From Ceraceosorus guamensis (taxonomy: Eukaryota > Basidiomycota > Exobasidiomycetes > Ceraceosorales > Ceraceosoraceae): DNA of 64,000 nucleotides. Both the position numbers and the translations under genes were made by a program. Of the stretch, positions 23,746 to 34,366 are shown piece by piece. How positions within the stretch are numbered: the stretch's first letter is position 1; the number at the start of each line of letters is the position of its first letter. The notes beneath the pieces are model-generated. The model made no database searches. It had not been told where the DNA came from and worked only from the letters and a program-made list of their open reading frames with translations. The stretch spans positions 610,759-674,758 of the forward strand of contig NW_020289999.1 of the NCBI RefSeq assembly GCF_003144195.1. The letters run 5' to 3'.

Positions 23746-24717
23746 AGGAGCCGATGCCGCACCGCGAGAGCGGTTGCGAGTCTGCGTTGCCATGTCCACC
23801 AAAAGAGCCGCATCCCTTTTCAGCCTACACAAGAAAGACGAGCAGTCTGCTATACCACTCGATCCACGCGCGACCCGTTGGGGCTTCTGAAACACCCGAC
23901 ATGCTGTTCCTCTTTTCACTGCACGCGCTGGGCTTGTTCAGGTCGCCCGCTTTACCCATTTTTGAGATGTTGGTACACACACCGAGTCTGTCCCTCACCC
24001 TTGGGCTTGCGATGAGGCGTGAATGAGATGTGCTCCATCGACCCTTGCTCCGAGGAGGTGGGTCATCCGAGCTAAGAGAAGGCTTCGAGATGTGCGACGC
24101 ACTGTGCTTGGAAGCCGAATGTCAAGGATAAGAGTGAGAAATGAAGCGTCCATCTTACACTGATCGTGAAGTCGAGGCTGTGGAGGCGAGTCGAGAAGCC
24201 CGTCGTGGAGGGCTTTGAATCAAGAATGCGAGGTTCACAGATTCACCACTCGAGATTCACATTATAAAAAATTGTGATTATTCGCGATTCAAAGAGATTC
24301 ATGTGATTCACCATTTTAAATTCCAGATTCGTTCGATACCTGATTCAAAATTCCGACCAAGGCTGCCAATCACGTGACAGCGCAGTTCTTCGAAGCATAA
24401 AAATTGCCGCGGCGGGCGCTTATTCTTGATTCAAGATTTGCAGCGTGCATGCATGGTTGCCTGCTGGGAAAGATTCTTGATTCACGACCCCAGCATAATT
24501 TTTGGCCTGTGGTTCCGCCGCAACTTTGCCGCTTTGGGCTCGACTGTGACTGTGACTCTCGTCATCTCAAACACCTCTCGAGGCTTCTTTGATCACGATT
24601 GCAGATAGAAGAGCGACTCGGCGCGGCTTTTCCGACTTAGAAGAGGCGCATACCCTCGTCTTGCTCGCGCTGCCTCCTGCCTCTTCGGTCGCGTTGGACG
24701 ACGTTGGTCACGTCAAG
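23746..24717. other. Intergenic region DBP5 / UTP13
   Basis: No gene is supported. The centre (about 24217-24350) is AT-rich and filled with GATTC/ATTCAC repeats, described separately. Confidence 0.5.
24217..24350. repeat. Degenerate ATTCAC/GATTC repeat patch
   Basis: About 130 bp contains at least eight GATTC or GATTCA(C) units, for example cagattcaccactcgagattcac and gattcatgtgattcacc, around an AT-rich core (attataaaaaattgtg). Neighbouring DNA is much more GC-rich. The function is unknown. It is the densest patch of the motif family scattered through other intergenic regions. Confidence 0.6.
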
Positions 24718-27700
24718 ATGTCAGTGATCAACCTGAGCGCCTCCACCTCTGTCCTTTCCCATCCCCATCCCAACCCCGAGCCTGACTCTGCCTCGGCTTT
24801 CGCATCAACATCGCAAGCTCCTCACTTCAGAACATCTTACAAACTTAGAAGGAGGCTGCAACCTTTCTATAGCGGTGGAAGTTTGGTCTTCACACCGGAT
24901 GGGGAGTGGATCGTCAGCACGCTGGACCAGGAAGCTGTCTTCTGTCACTTGAGGACCGGAAAGGTCGCGGGAAAGATACCCAGCGTGAGTTTTGCGAGAG
25001 TCTGACACCCAGCATATGCAACATGTGTCAAGCCTTCTGATCGCCCATGTATTTTCGATTGCTCTCTCGTAGGACACGGAGGATATTACCTGCCTCACCA
25101 TCACGCCTGATGGACAGCACCTCATCGTAGCCTCTCGTTCCCTATCGCTACGCATCTTTGCTCTAGAATGGCCATCGTCAGAGCAAGTCGAGCCAAAGCT
25201 TCTTCGAACACTGGCCAGAGCACACGATGCGCCCGTAGCCATCCTCTCTGTCGATCCCACATCCACCCTGGTCGCCAGTGGAGCTGCGGACGGCGTGGCG
25301 AAAGTGTGGGATGTTGTGGGAGGCTTCTGCACGCACGTGTTCAGGGGACATGGAGGCATTGTCAGCGCGCTCAAGTGGAACTTCTCGACGCCCAATTTGC
25401 AAGGTGCACGAGAAGGAGGAGAGAGGAGAATGGAGCTGTTTACGGGAAGCATAGATGGTAGGATACGATGTTGGGATCTCAACGCTCGGATTCAGAACAC
25501 CGCAAATCACAAGGCGGTCGCTGTCTTGCCTGCTCATGTGTCCGTAGTGAGAGGCCTCGCCCTCTCGTCAGACGGCAATACGCTTATCAGCGGATCTAGA
25601 GATCGAACGCTGTCATTTTGGAAGAGGGCACCTTCAACAAGCTCATCCAAGATGCAACGGTGGGAGATGTCAGACACCATCACGGCTGGCGAAGGCATCG
25701 AAGTGGCGGACTTCTTGCCGATAGGGTGCAAGGTCGGCTCTGCAGGCTCTAAGAGTGTCCAAGATATCTTTTGGACGGCCGGTTCAGAGGGAGAGGTTCG
25801 TCTATGGAGTTTGTCTGGTCGATGCGTCGTCAAGACTCAGCCTGGTGGAAGGTGGGATCGGCAGATGGTCCAACAAAAACAAAGTGGAGAGGAAAATGAT
25901 CCGGAAGAGGCGAGAGCTGTTGTGGATGCGCACTACTTGCCCACTCTGGACGCGATTGCCAGCATACACGCGGATCAAAATGTCAACTTGCTCAGTACGC
26001 CCCGGCCATCTGAGACGGCGACCGCTGCACCTCTCCTGACGCAACTTTTCCAATTAGTTGGATTCAACGACGAGATTGTGGACCTTGCCTTGCTCAACAA
26101 TGCCCAATCGCTCAAGGGGGAAAGTCACCTTGCGGTGGCAACCAACAGCTCTACTATTCGAGTATATGACTTGGAAAGGGACAGTCAACATGTGCAGATG
26201 CTGCCTGTGGAGTCTGCTGATGGCACCGGGCACTCTGCGATCGTCCTGTCCTTAGACAAGAGCTGGGACGGCAAGTGGCTCTTGAGCGGCTCGAAAGACC
26301 GCAGCGCGCGCGTCTGGGCTTGGGCGCCTCGCGTTGGGTCCAGTTCACATGCTGTACATGAAGCGACCGATGATGCGCAAGAGTACAATTTAGAAACGAG
26401 GGGCACCGCTGGAGAATGGAAATGCGTGGCTGTTGCGGAAGGTCATGCCGAATCCGTGGGTGCTGTGGCGTTTGCTCGGAAACCCGCGACGCCAGGAGCG
26501 ACAGGAGCACCGTTCATGGTCACTGGATCTCAAGATCGGACAGTCAAAGTCTGGGACTTGTCTTCCCTTTCGAGAGCGCTAGGGCAAGGCGTACCGTCCC
26601 AACCCATCAAATTGCAGAGCCTTGCCACGCTCAAAGTGCATGACAAAGACGTCAATGCGCTGGACATTGCGCCCAACAATGCTCTGCTCTTGTCCGGTTC
26701 GCAAGATCGGACCGCGAAGCTGTGGACGTTGAGCTACTCGGCGCCGAGCAAGAATAACGGACAGACGGCGAGCGCATCCATCAAGCCGCTTTCGACGTGC
26801 AAAGCGCACAAGAGAGGCATTTGGGCCGTCAAATTCTCGCCTGCGGATCCCGCCTTCATCACGGCTTCGGGCGATCGCACGATTCGCATGTGGTCCCTCA
26901 AGGACTTTGCCTGCGTCAAGACCTTTGAAGGTCACACGAATGGCGTCTTGAGAGTAGACTTTATGGATCAAAAGGGTATGCAAATCGTCAGCACGGCCAG
27001 CGATGGATTGATCAAGGTGTGGAATGTCAAAGATGAAGCGTGCGTGACTACGTTGGACGGACACGATGAGAGGGTGTGGGGACTGGGAGTCAGAAGGGAC
27101 GGGGAGATCGTAAGCGCTGGGGCGGACAGCAGGATCTGCTTTTGGCAAGACATGACTGTCCAAGATGAGGTCGAGAAGGCCAAAGATAGGGAAATCGCAG
27201 TCGAAAGGTGAGCTCAGCATGCCTCGTCGTAACAGGTACTTGCAGATCTGGCTGCTCAATGCGTGCTTTCTTCATCCATCCTACCGACAGAGAACAACAA
27301 TTCTCCAACTTGCTCACCCTGAAGGACTACAGGAATGCCATTGCGTTGGCTCTGAGGTCCAATCAGCCGAGAAGGTTACTGAGTCTCTTTACGACTGTGA
27401 ACGCGAACAGACCAGATGGGCAAGGATCTCAAGCTGCAGGACAACTGTTGCAGAGCGCCTTGCAAGCAGCTTATGCGCCGACTGCTTCGGCTGAAGACCC
27501 AACACTCAAAGCTTTGCAAGCAGCTGGAGTCTTCTCAGCCAAGTCTAGCGCTGCTCGATTTGCCAATGGAGTAGCAGACAAGCAGGAAGGAAATGCCGAC
27601 AGCGAGTCGATCACCGGATCGATGGCTGTAGATCAGGTCATTGGCAAGCTGCCACAGCGTCTTTTGAAGCAGCTCTTGTTCTACGTCAGGGATTGGAATA

Positions 27701-28191
27701 CCACTGCTCGCACTGCACCCGTGGCGCAGATCGTCCTTCATGCCATTTTGCGCGCTTACTCGGCCGAGCAGATCATTGACGCTTTCCAGCCGCCCGCCAA
27801 ATCTTCCTCGGCGGATAATGGAGAGGAGAAACTGCGGGAGGAAGAAGAAGATGATGAGGCAGGGGAGAGCGAGCAGGCTAAAAGGAAAAAGAGGAGAAGT
27901 GAAAGAGCGGGACAGATGTACAAGGGAGATTTGAATTCGGTCATTGATGCACTCTTGCCCTACACCGAAAGGCACTATGCGAGAGCCGACAGGATGCTGA
28001 CGGAGAGCGCTGTGCTGAGCTACACGCTTGCGGCTATGGACAGCGTACTCGGACTGGACTTTGAGATGGATCAGCAAGATGAGCTGCTGGAACAAGAGGG
28101 CAGGATGGACGTGGACGATGAGCTCATTGCTGAGAGCGATGGACGAGAGGAGATTTCGTCGGATGAAGAAGAACCAGAATTTTACGAATAG
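24718..28191 (+). CDS. UTP13: U3 snoRNP / SSU processome WD40 protein Utp13
   Basis: Three exons (24718-24984, 25073-27207, 27291-28191) encode 1100 residues. Two tandem WD40 propellers span about residues 30-790, with repeats such as VASGAADGVAKVWDVVGG, LISGSRDRTLSFWK, MVTGSQDRTVKVWDLSS, LLSGSQDRTAKLWTL and ITASGDRTIRMWSLKD. The C-terminal Utp13 domain starts at EQQFSNLLTLKDYRNAIALAL and includes LLSLF, LLKQLLFYVRDWN and DALLPYTERHYARADRML. The tail is acidic. This is the Utp13/TBL3 architecture. In yeast the protein belongs to the UTP-B subcomplex of the 90S pre-ribosome in the nucleolus, needed for 18S rRNA processing. The C-terminal region carries a lineage-specific Glu/Lys-rich insert. 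Confidence 0.95.
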
Positions 28192-28391
28192 ACGTCGGAG
28201 CTGGACCTCGTTGCCCTGTTGCTCGAAGCTGTCATTGCAATATTTCAATGCTCATCTCTTTGTAGTGTATGCCAATTCATTGCATCTCCAGCGTTTGGGC
28301 TCTAGAACTCTCGATTTCATTGTCGCGCCTGTGCACTCCTTCGTCATTACGAATTGGTGCGCGCTGTGCGTGCGGGCATGACTTGGAGACC

Positions 28392-29117
28392 TTAAACGTT
28401 GCCCAGAGGAGAGTAGGCGTACAGAAGCATCTTGAGGTGGGTGCCTGAAGGAATCCGCTTGGAAATGTCTGCCCAAAGATCTTCTTGCTGCCAAGCGTCC
28501 CTTGGTACATCCGGAACGATCTCGTGCAAAACTCTGTACCTGTGACTTTCCAAATCCTCGCCTGCTGGATCCTTCTCGTCCATCAAGGTATTGGCTAACC
28601 TCTGTTTGGGCTGCAAAGCTACGTATCTTTCAGCCCAGCTTTTGGAAGCTTGCCATTCCTTGTCTGAATAATGCGTGTGCTCATCGACATACTTCAAATA
28701 CCTAGCCACCCGATCTTTCTTAAGCATTTTGAAGGACCGAAGCGCGCTTTTCCTGGATTGATAAGAGTCTACCCATTCTTGAAAGATGGGGATGGAAGCT
28801 TTGATCCCTTCGGTTTTTGAAGGATGTCCCTTCGCTCGATGAAGCATCGTGTTGATGGTTTGGAATTGGTACGTCAAGGAACGATTGGCAGAGACCATCT
28901 GGATTGTTCGATGAGCTGATGCTGCATCTTTGAAAGAGGTGCCGTGCAGCGTCGTCGATGGGTTGTCATCTGTATAGAGATGAGAGGCTCTTTTGCGCTC
29001 TTGCTCAGATGTCTCTGATTCTTTGATACGCTTAGAAGAACCCGAAGATGCATTGGAACCTCTTTCAGCCTCTTGCTCTTGCCCTTCTTTGGCTGATTTC
29101 CTCTTTGTGCCCGCCAT
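28392..29117 (-). CDS. Uncharacterised conserved protein
   Basis: A single-exon gene of 241 residues. The first 50 are charged and look nuclear-localising (GTKRKSAKEG, SSKRIKESE). The rest is a compact predicted-helical region with TLHGTSFKDAASAHRTIQMV, QFQTINTMLHRAKGHPSKT and a C-terminal AWQQEDLWADISKRI. I have seen similar patterns in uncharacterised fungal proteins but cannot name a function. It lies tail-to-tail with UTP13 (200 bp) and reads in the same direction as the FHA gene. Its coding-like composition and lack of stops in 726 nt support a real gene. Confidence 0.72.
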   Translation of the reverse strand: MAGTKRKSAKEGQEQEAERGSNASSGSSKRIKESETSEQERKRASHLYTDDNPSTTLHGTSFKDAASAHRTIQMVSANRSLTYQFQTINTMLHRAKGHPSKTEGIKASIPIFQEWVDSYQSRKSALRSFKMLKKDRVARYLKYVDEHTHYSDKEWQASKSWAERYVALQPKQRLANTLMDEKDPAGEDLESHRYRVLHEIVPDVPRDAWQQEDLWADISKRIPSGTHLKMLLYAYSPLGNV

Positions 29118-29623
29118 AGTGCTGCTCCTCTTCCAAAAGGCAGGTCGAGATTCCGAAGGTGTTTTGGGGGAAGGGGGAACTTTCAATCACAATCCGGGGA
29201 AGCGCATGACATAAGCAGCGCACGCCGCATCCACGCCCACGCGTCAGTACGCTCCCGTAGTCGCGTCTCGCTGCTGCATGCGCTGAGTGGCTCACGCTCG
29301 GGTCCCTAATCACCAAATTTCTAAATCATCCGTCACATGGTCGCGACGGCCTCTCCAACTCTGTCGGGGCAGGAGGCACACTTCTGAATCCCTGCCGCCT
29401 TTCAGCTGCATTCGCGACATGACAACGAGGCTCACTGCTCAAGTCTCCTTATTCACGAAGCACGGGGCGCTCTTCGTCTCTCAAGCGAATGCAGCCCAAG
29501 GCAATCTGCATTCAAAGTGTGGGGATAAGTGCTGATGACGTTCATTCCGATTCTGTGTAGGATGTGATGGGCCTAAGAAGAGGACAAAGGGAGCGAACGG
29601 AGAAGGCAGAGGGGATTTCGCTC
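29118..29623. other. Intergenic region
   Basis: A 506-bp spacer between two minus-strand genes. No gene is supported. Confidence 0.5.
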
Positions 29624-32183
29624 TCAAACGCCCTTGTAATCCATGTCGCCCTCTCTGTCCCACGTAGATTCGCGTTCTTCAGGTTGAGTTTCTTCCCAAG
29701 CGTTCGAGTGCGCGACTGCCTTTGCCGGTATTCCTTGCGCTTCCGCATTGTCCGAAGAAGCGTCGTTGCGCACATTCGAGTTGGTGAGTGGTGCGAGGAC
29801 AGACATGGGGCTGGAGGAGCCGACTTGTGATTCGGTTCCTGCAAATGGAATCGCGGTAGCCGAAGTGACGTGTCCATAGGCGCTCTGTGCAGCGTGAAAC
29901 AGCAACCCGCCAAAAGGTCAGCAGACCTGCTCGGTGCAAACAAAGGCAAGACAAACGCAAAATCACCTTTTTCCAAAAGACTGCCTTTTGCGTCTTGAGA
30001 GCCTGACGAATAGGCTTGACAAAGGCGCCCAAGCTTTCCGCTCTATCCCTGTCCCCGTCCTTCTCTTTATCGTAGTAAAACCAATTCTCGAGCGGATTTC
30101 CCGCCGAGTCCTTGCCCGCTCGCTGAATCGTGCCAAACTGCGGGGCGTCTGGAGAGTGCAAAACGGACTCGAGCAGCTCCACCCAGGCTTTGCGAGCGAA
30201 TCGTTCAAAGCTCTGTCCTGCTTCGCTCGATGGCCAATCGGGATGCACTTGACCCGCCGAGAGCACGACGGTAGAGCTTGCGACATCGACGTCTGCAGAA
30301 GCAGAGACAGTGACCGGGGCTCGCGGTCCTACTTGTCCGCGCAACAGACCTGGCGTAGAAGATAGCACAGAGCGACACGCTTCCGTAGCTGAAATGGTAG
30401 CCGTTCGGTGGAAGACGATGGCGCTGGCCAACAGGCCATCAATGTCGTACGAAGGTGCCAAAGCTGCAATGCAATTGCGTGCCAAGCTCACGGAGCTGGG
30501 ACCCTGCGCACCGCTTGGAGAAGCCGAGCGCGATCCTGGCATCACCTCCGTCGTCTGAGCGGCAGCGCGCAAAGAGCGTCGAGGAGCGCCGGAAGAGAGG
30601 CTCGTATCCCTCGTAGGTTCAGACGCAGGAAGAACAAACCGCGCGCGCTTCTTCTGTCGAGTGCCCGTTGGCTTCGCAGTGGCTGCTTGCGCATCGCTTA
30701 GATTCTCCCGCGGCGCAGTTGCGCGATCTGATTCGGCTTCTGACAGCTCGCTATCGCTAGAGGATACACCGCTTTGGTTATCCTCTGCAAGGGCTGGTGG
30801 TCTGGTGCGCTTTGCGCCTTGTGGCTGTGTTCCGTCCTTAGCTTCGCTTGCGTGACTGTGTCTAGGCTGCTCCGCCTCATCGACGTCCACAAGCTGAACA
30901 TTGCCGAGCGACAATTTCGCAGGTGCCGTGTTCAGTCTGCCTCGGTTGGTCTGCCGCGTGGGAGATGCAGGTAGGGGCGAGCTGGGCGTCATCTTTTCGC
31001 CCTCCGAATCGCTGCCGCTACCACTGGCACTAGCGTCGCTGGAGCTGCTACTGATCCTAAGCTGCGAGCTTCGCAACGGCGCGTGGGGTTTTCGCGGGCT
31101 GCTTCCATTCGTCTTTTTGTGAGCGGGAAGCGGTGGAGTGCGACCAATAGTGTTGGACGAGCTTTTGCGTGCCGATATCGGCGGCTTTGCTCGATCATCG
31201 ATAGCAAAGCGCAGAGCAGTGCCGAAGAAATCCAATTGGGAGCCTTCCTCGCCAGACGCGGAGGGCGTCACGGACCTTGCGGCTGCTTCCTTTTCGCCCC
31301 CCGTGCTGGTCTTGAGACTGTACCGAGCGGGTCGCAGTCGAATGACTTGCCCTTCTCTACGCCTTTTGCCGTCCACTACCAAGCCATTTTGGCCCAGAAT
31401 GCGGATAATAAAGCAACCGGTATCGGACGGAGGCGAAGAAGATAAGGGTCCCTTTTGGTCACTTGACGCGCTGGACTTTGAAGTGGGGAAAGGCAGCCAC
31501 TCTACGATGGCGTGGACTCTGGACACGTGCCGTGCACTGCTCGGCAAAGGAACGAATTGGGCGGGCTTGGCCCCCAAGCCTTTGCTTGACAGGGGCAGAG
31601 GAGGCGGCACGGGCGAGGAGCCGTCAGGACCTTGTTTCGTGCGGCCGAGCAGGAGGGCATGATCGTATGAGCCTAGAAGAAGTAGAGAGGGCGCGCCGGC
31701 TGGGTCTTGGGGCGGTAGAGAGCGCATGCCAGCAAGCGAATCCACAGATGTCCTGCCTCCTGAGCACGTCTCACTCAGGCCAAAACCGATGGTGGCATGT
31801 GGCTCGCTAGCCGACGTCTCCTGCGCGTTTGCGGTTGGCTTGGGCGGCGCGCTAGAAGCGTCTTCCAGCTTGGAGGGCGAGCTGGGGGCAAATACGCTTG
31901 AAGGAGGACTTGACAGACCGTGAGCAAGGCTCGGCGGCGAGCTTGGCGGCGGGGAAGATCGATCCGAGGACATTATCGAATCTCGCGCTTGTTTAGTCTG
32001 TATCTCGCGAGTTGTAGGCACTTGACGCGCCGCGTCTACGTTTGCATCCAACATGGAGAGCGGTTGTGATCGAGGCAGTTGCGAGAGCGGATATGCCTGC
32101 TTATCCTGGTGCGTCATTGACTGCTTCGTGGGCTCTGCGTTGCCTCCGCCCAGCTGAGCTTCCACCACATCTTGAGAGTCCAT
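29624..32183 (-). CDS. FHA-domain nuclear protein (Tos4/Plm2-like, tentative)
   Basis: Two exons (29967-32183, 29624-29884) give 825 residues. An FHA domain lies at about 165-290: HALLLGR, then SARHVSRVHAIVEW (Ser/His phosphothreonine contacts), then ILGQNGLVVDGKRRREGQ. FHA domains bind phosphothreonine peptides, often in checkpoint signalling. Long Ser/Pro-rich stretches flank it, with many SP sites and acidic Ser clusters. The C-terminal part (FERFARKAWVELLESVL, ENWFYYDKEKDGDRDRAESLG, ALKTQKAVFWKK) looks folded and conserved, but I cannot name it. Fungal Tos4/Plm2 proteins share one FHA in a disordered chain and are G1/S-transcribed. MluI-box elements upstream fit that idea without proving it. 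Confidence 0.82.
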
Positions 32184-32410
32184 CGTGTCAGAGGTGTCGC
32201 GTCACGACCTGATATGCGCGCTTCTATCGGATCAGCGTTGGCAGAAATTGGGAGTGACGGGCAAGGCAGATCGAGAGGCAATCTGTCGCGAGTGAGCGGT
32301 CAGAGCAAGTGGCATGCCAAGCCCGCGAGGTCGGTCGCTTGCTTGCGGATGACCAAGTGGGGACGAAGGAGTCCTGGGGTCTGCATGAGTGTTGATGAGG
32401 AGAGAGGAAC

Positions 32411-32520
32411 ACGCGTACGATCCTAATCCAACCCGCGGCTGCTTTGGTGTCTTCGAGCTTTTCCCTCGCGCGGCGCTGCTTAATTGCTGCCAAGGCGCGT
32501 CGACGCGACTCAAGACGCGT
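32411..32520. promoter_or_regulatory. MCB (MluI cell-cycle box) cluster
   Basis: ACGCGT occurs at 32411-32416 and 32515-32520 and ACGCGA at 32503-32508, 228-337 bp upstream of the FHA gene's ATG. In fungi ACGCGT is the binding core of MBF, which drives G1/S genes; TOS4 and PLM2 are such targets in budding yeast. The background GC content makes chance occurrences possible. Confidence 0.45.
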
Positions 32521-32555
32521 CGACCGCCGTGCCCGCGCCGATTGCTTTTGCTGAG

Positions 32556-32563
32556 TATATATA
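32556..32563. promoter_or_regulatory. TATA-like element
   Basis: TATATATA lies 191 bp before the RPAP3-like ATG. It is a palindrome, so it could also serve the opposite gene, although that lies 373 bp away. Confidence 0.4.
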
Positions 32564-32753
32564 GCTACTGACGGCTGCGCAGCAAAGAAAAGAATCGAGA
32601 CCATTCGGGCTGAGCTTGCAGTGCCACGCTCTCACCGTGACAATCATTAAATGAAAGACCTTGATCGAGAGGCATATACATACTCAAGACTCACACTCTT
32701 GTGAGATTTTCACACTCATACTAGAGAGTATCGAAGGATTAGGCGAAAGGAGA

Positions 32754-34366
32754 ATGGCCGGTGTCCTGCTGCAAGAAGCCGAGGCGGCCAAGACAAGAGG
32801 CAACGCTCAATTTGCGAAGGGCAATTTCAGTGAGTGCATGTCTTGCGCCTACCCTTGTGATGTGCCCTCTGGTGTCTTGGTTTGACACTCTCATTCGCAA
32901 CTTCGGCAGCGGCTGCAATCGAAGAGTATGCAGAAGCTTTATCAGCTGCTTCTGCCCATGTCGACGTTCAACAGAAGCTCGCGGGCCCGCTATATCTCAA
33001 CAGGTGTCTTTGCTTTCTCAAGCTCGAACAGCCCGCAAGAGCCGAGTCCGATGCTGACGCCGCAATCAAGCTGCTGGGGACGGATGCCTCGAGCGTGTCG
33101 TCGCGCGGCAAAGCATTCTACAGAAGAGGTCTGGCAAGGATAGGTCAAGGAAAGGGGCGGCTTGCAGAGCAAGGTGCGTCAATTTGAATGGACCTCAGCA
33201 CTCAAGTGAACAGCCTTCACTTCTCGGCTGAGCTCCAATCGCGCCTCAATAGACCTTGAAGAGGCGCTAGGACTGACTCCTTCGTCCGAAGAGATCAAGA
33301 AGGCGCTGAAGAGAGCTCAGGCATGTAGCGTCAATGAGGACGAAGCGACATCCAAAGTCGCACCTGTGAATGATCGTGTAACTGAGAGTCAACGGTCTGA
33401 CACGAGCCTCCGCGCTGGTGGACTCGACTCTACATCAGCAGGCCCAAGCTCCAGCGTCGATGCTGCTCGAGCTTTTCTCCAACGAGTCAATGATCCGGCT
33501 CACGCTGAGAGCTCACAGGGGCCGAGCAGAACGCATGATCCCGTTCCAGAGAAGTTTCCTGGCGAATCTGGAGGATTCTTGCGCGAGAGAAGTACCAGGC
33601 TTATCACTCATGAGAATTTTAGCGCTTCGACGTCGTATCGCCCTAGTGATACGCAGCTCAGTCCAGCCAAGAGCGATCACCAAGCTGCGACGGCGGAGGC
33701 GCGAAACGGCTCACCAGTATCCCGCACCGCTGCTTCACTCTCATTTGGCACCCGCGCCTCTCCCTCTGCACCAATTAAATTCTCAAGCGAGCGAAAAGGA
33801 GGTTCGCTGAGTGCTTTTGAATTTGACAAGAGGTGGAGAGAGATCTGGGCTGCTGGGCAAGGGTCTTGTGGGCAAGAGCACGACTTGAATAGAGCTTTCG
33901 CGCTATGGGGATTCCTCGGGGTGAATCTAACATGCGCCTGATGCTCCTGTGGCGCCCTCTTCTGACGTTCATTGCCTTCGAACCAACAGAAGCTCGACTT
34001 TTCGAAGATACCCAACATCCTGGGCTCACTGCTAGAGCCGGAGCTCCTAGTGCAACTTCTTCAAGGCTTCTCGCACGTGCTTCGAATTTCAACGCAGGCA
34101 AGTCTTGGAGCAGACATACAGCTCCGAGACGTCGAGACGCAATTCCTTGTTGCATTGTCTGCGCTACCAAAATGCCAACGCTTCGAGACCAGCTTGATGT
34201 TTCTTGATGAGCAAGAACGCAGCTGTGAGTCCTTCGAAGCGTCGTCAATCTTATTGCTCGCTGCGTCGCGCTCATACTTGATCACTTTACAGCTATGCGA
34301 GATCTCGTCAGGCCCTATGCCAATAAGCTCGACGACACGATCAAGAAGAGCTGGGCGGGTCTCTAA
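32754..34366 (+). CDS. RPAP3-like TPR protein, R2TP co-chaperone subunit
   Basis: Five exons (32754-32829, 32910-33173, 33253-33920, 33990-34224, 34293-34366) give 438 residues. The N-terminal TPR domain reads AEAAKTRGNAQFAKGNFTAAIEEYAEAL, LYLNRCLCFLKLEQPARAESDADAAI and KAFYRRGLARIGQGK. It contains the Asn/Asn/Lys/Arg carboxylate-clamp pattern that grips Hsp90 or Hsp70 EEVD tails. A disordered Ser-rich linker follows. The C-terminal RPAP3_C domain runs from FEFDKRWREIWAAG through FSKIPNILGSLLEPELLVQLLQGFSHVL to LPKCQRFETSLMFL. RPAP3/Tah1 recruits Hsp90 to Pih1-Rvb1-Rvb2 for assembly of RNA polymerases, PIKKs and box C/D snoRNPs. Yeast Tah1 lacks the C-terminal domain, so this is the metazoan-like form. 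One donor is GTGCGT and one is GTGAAT. Confidence 0.88.

Larger units (their letters stand above)
32184..32753. promoter_or_regulatory. Divergent promoter region, FHA gene / RPAP3-like gene
   Basis: A 570-bp spacer shared by two divergent genes. It holds MluI-box elements (32411-32520) and a TATATATA at 32556-32563. No gene is seen. Confidence 0.55.
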
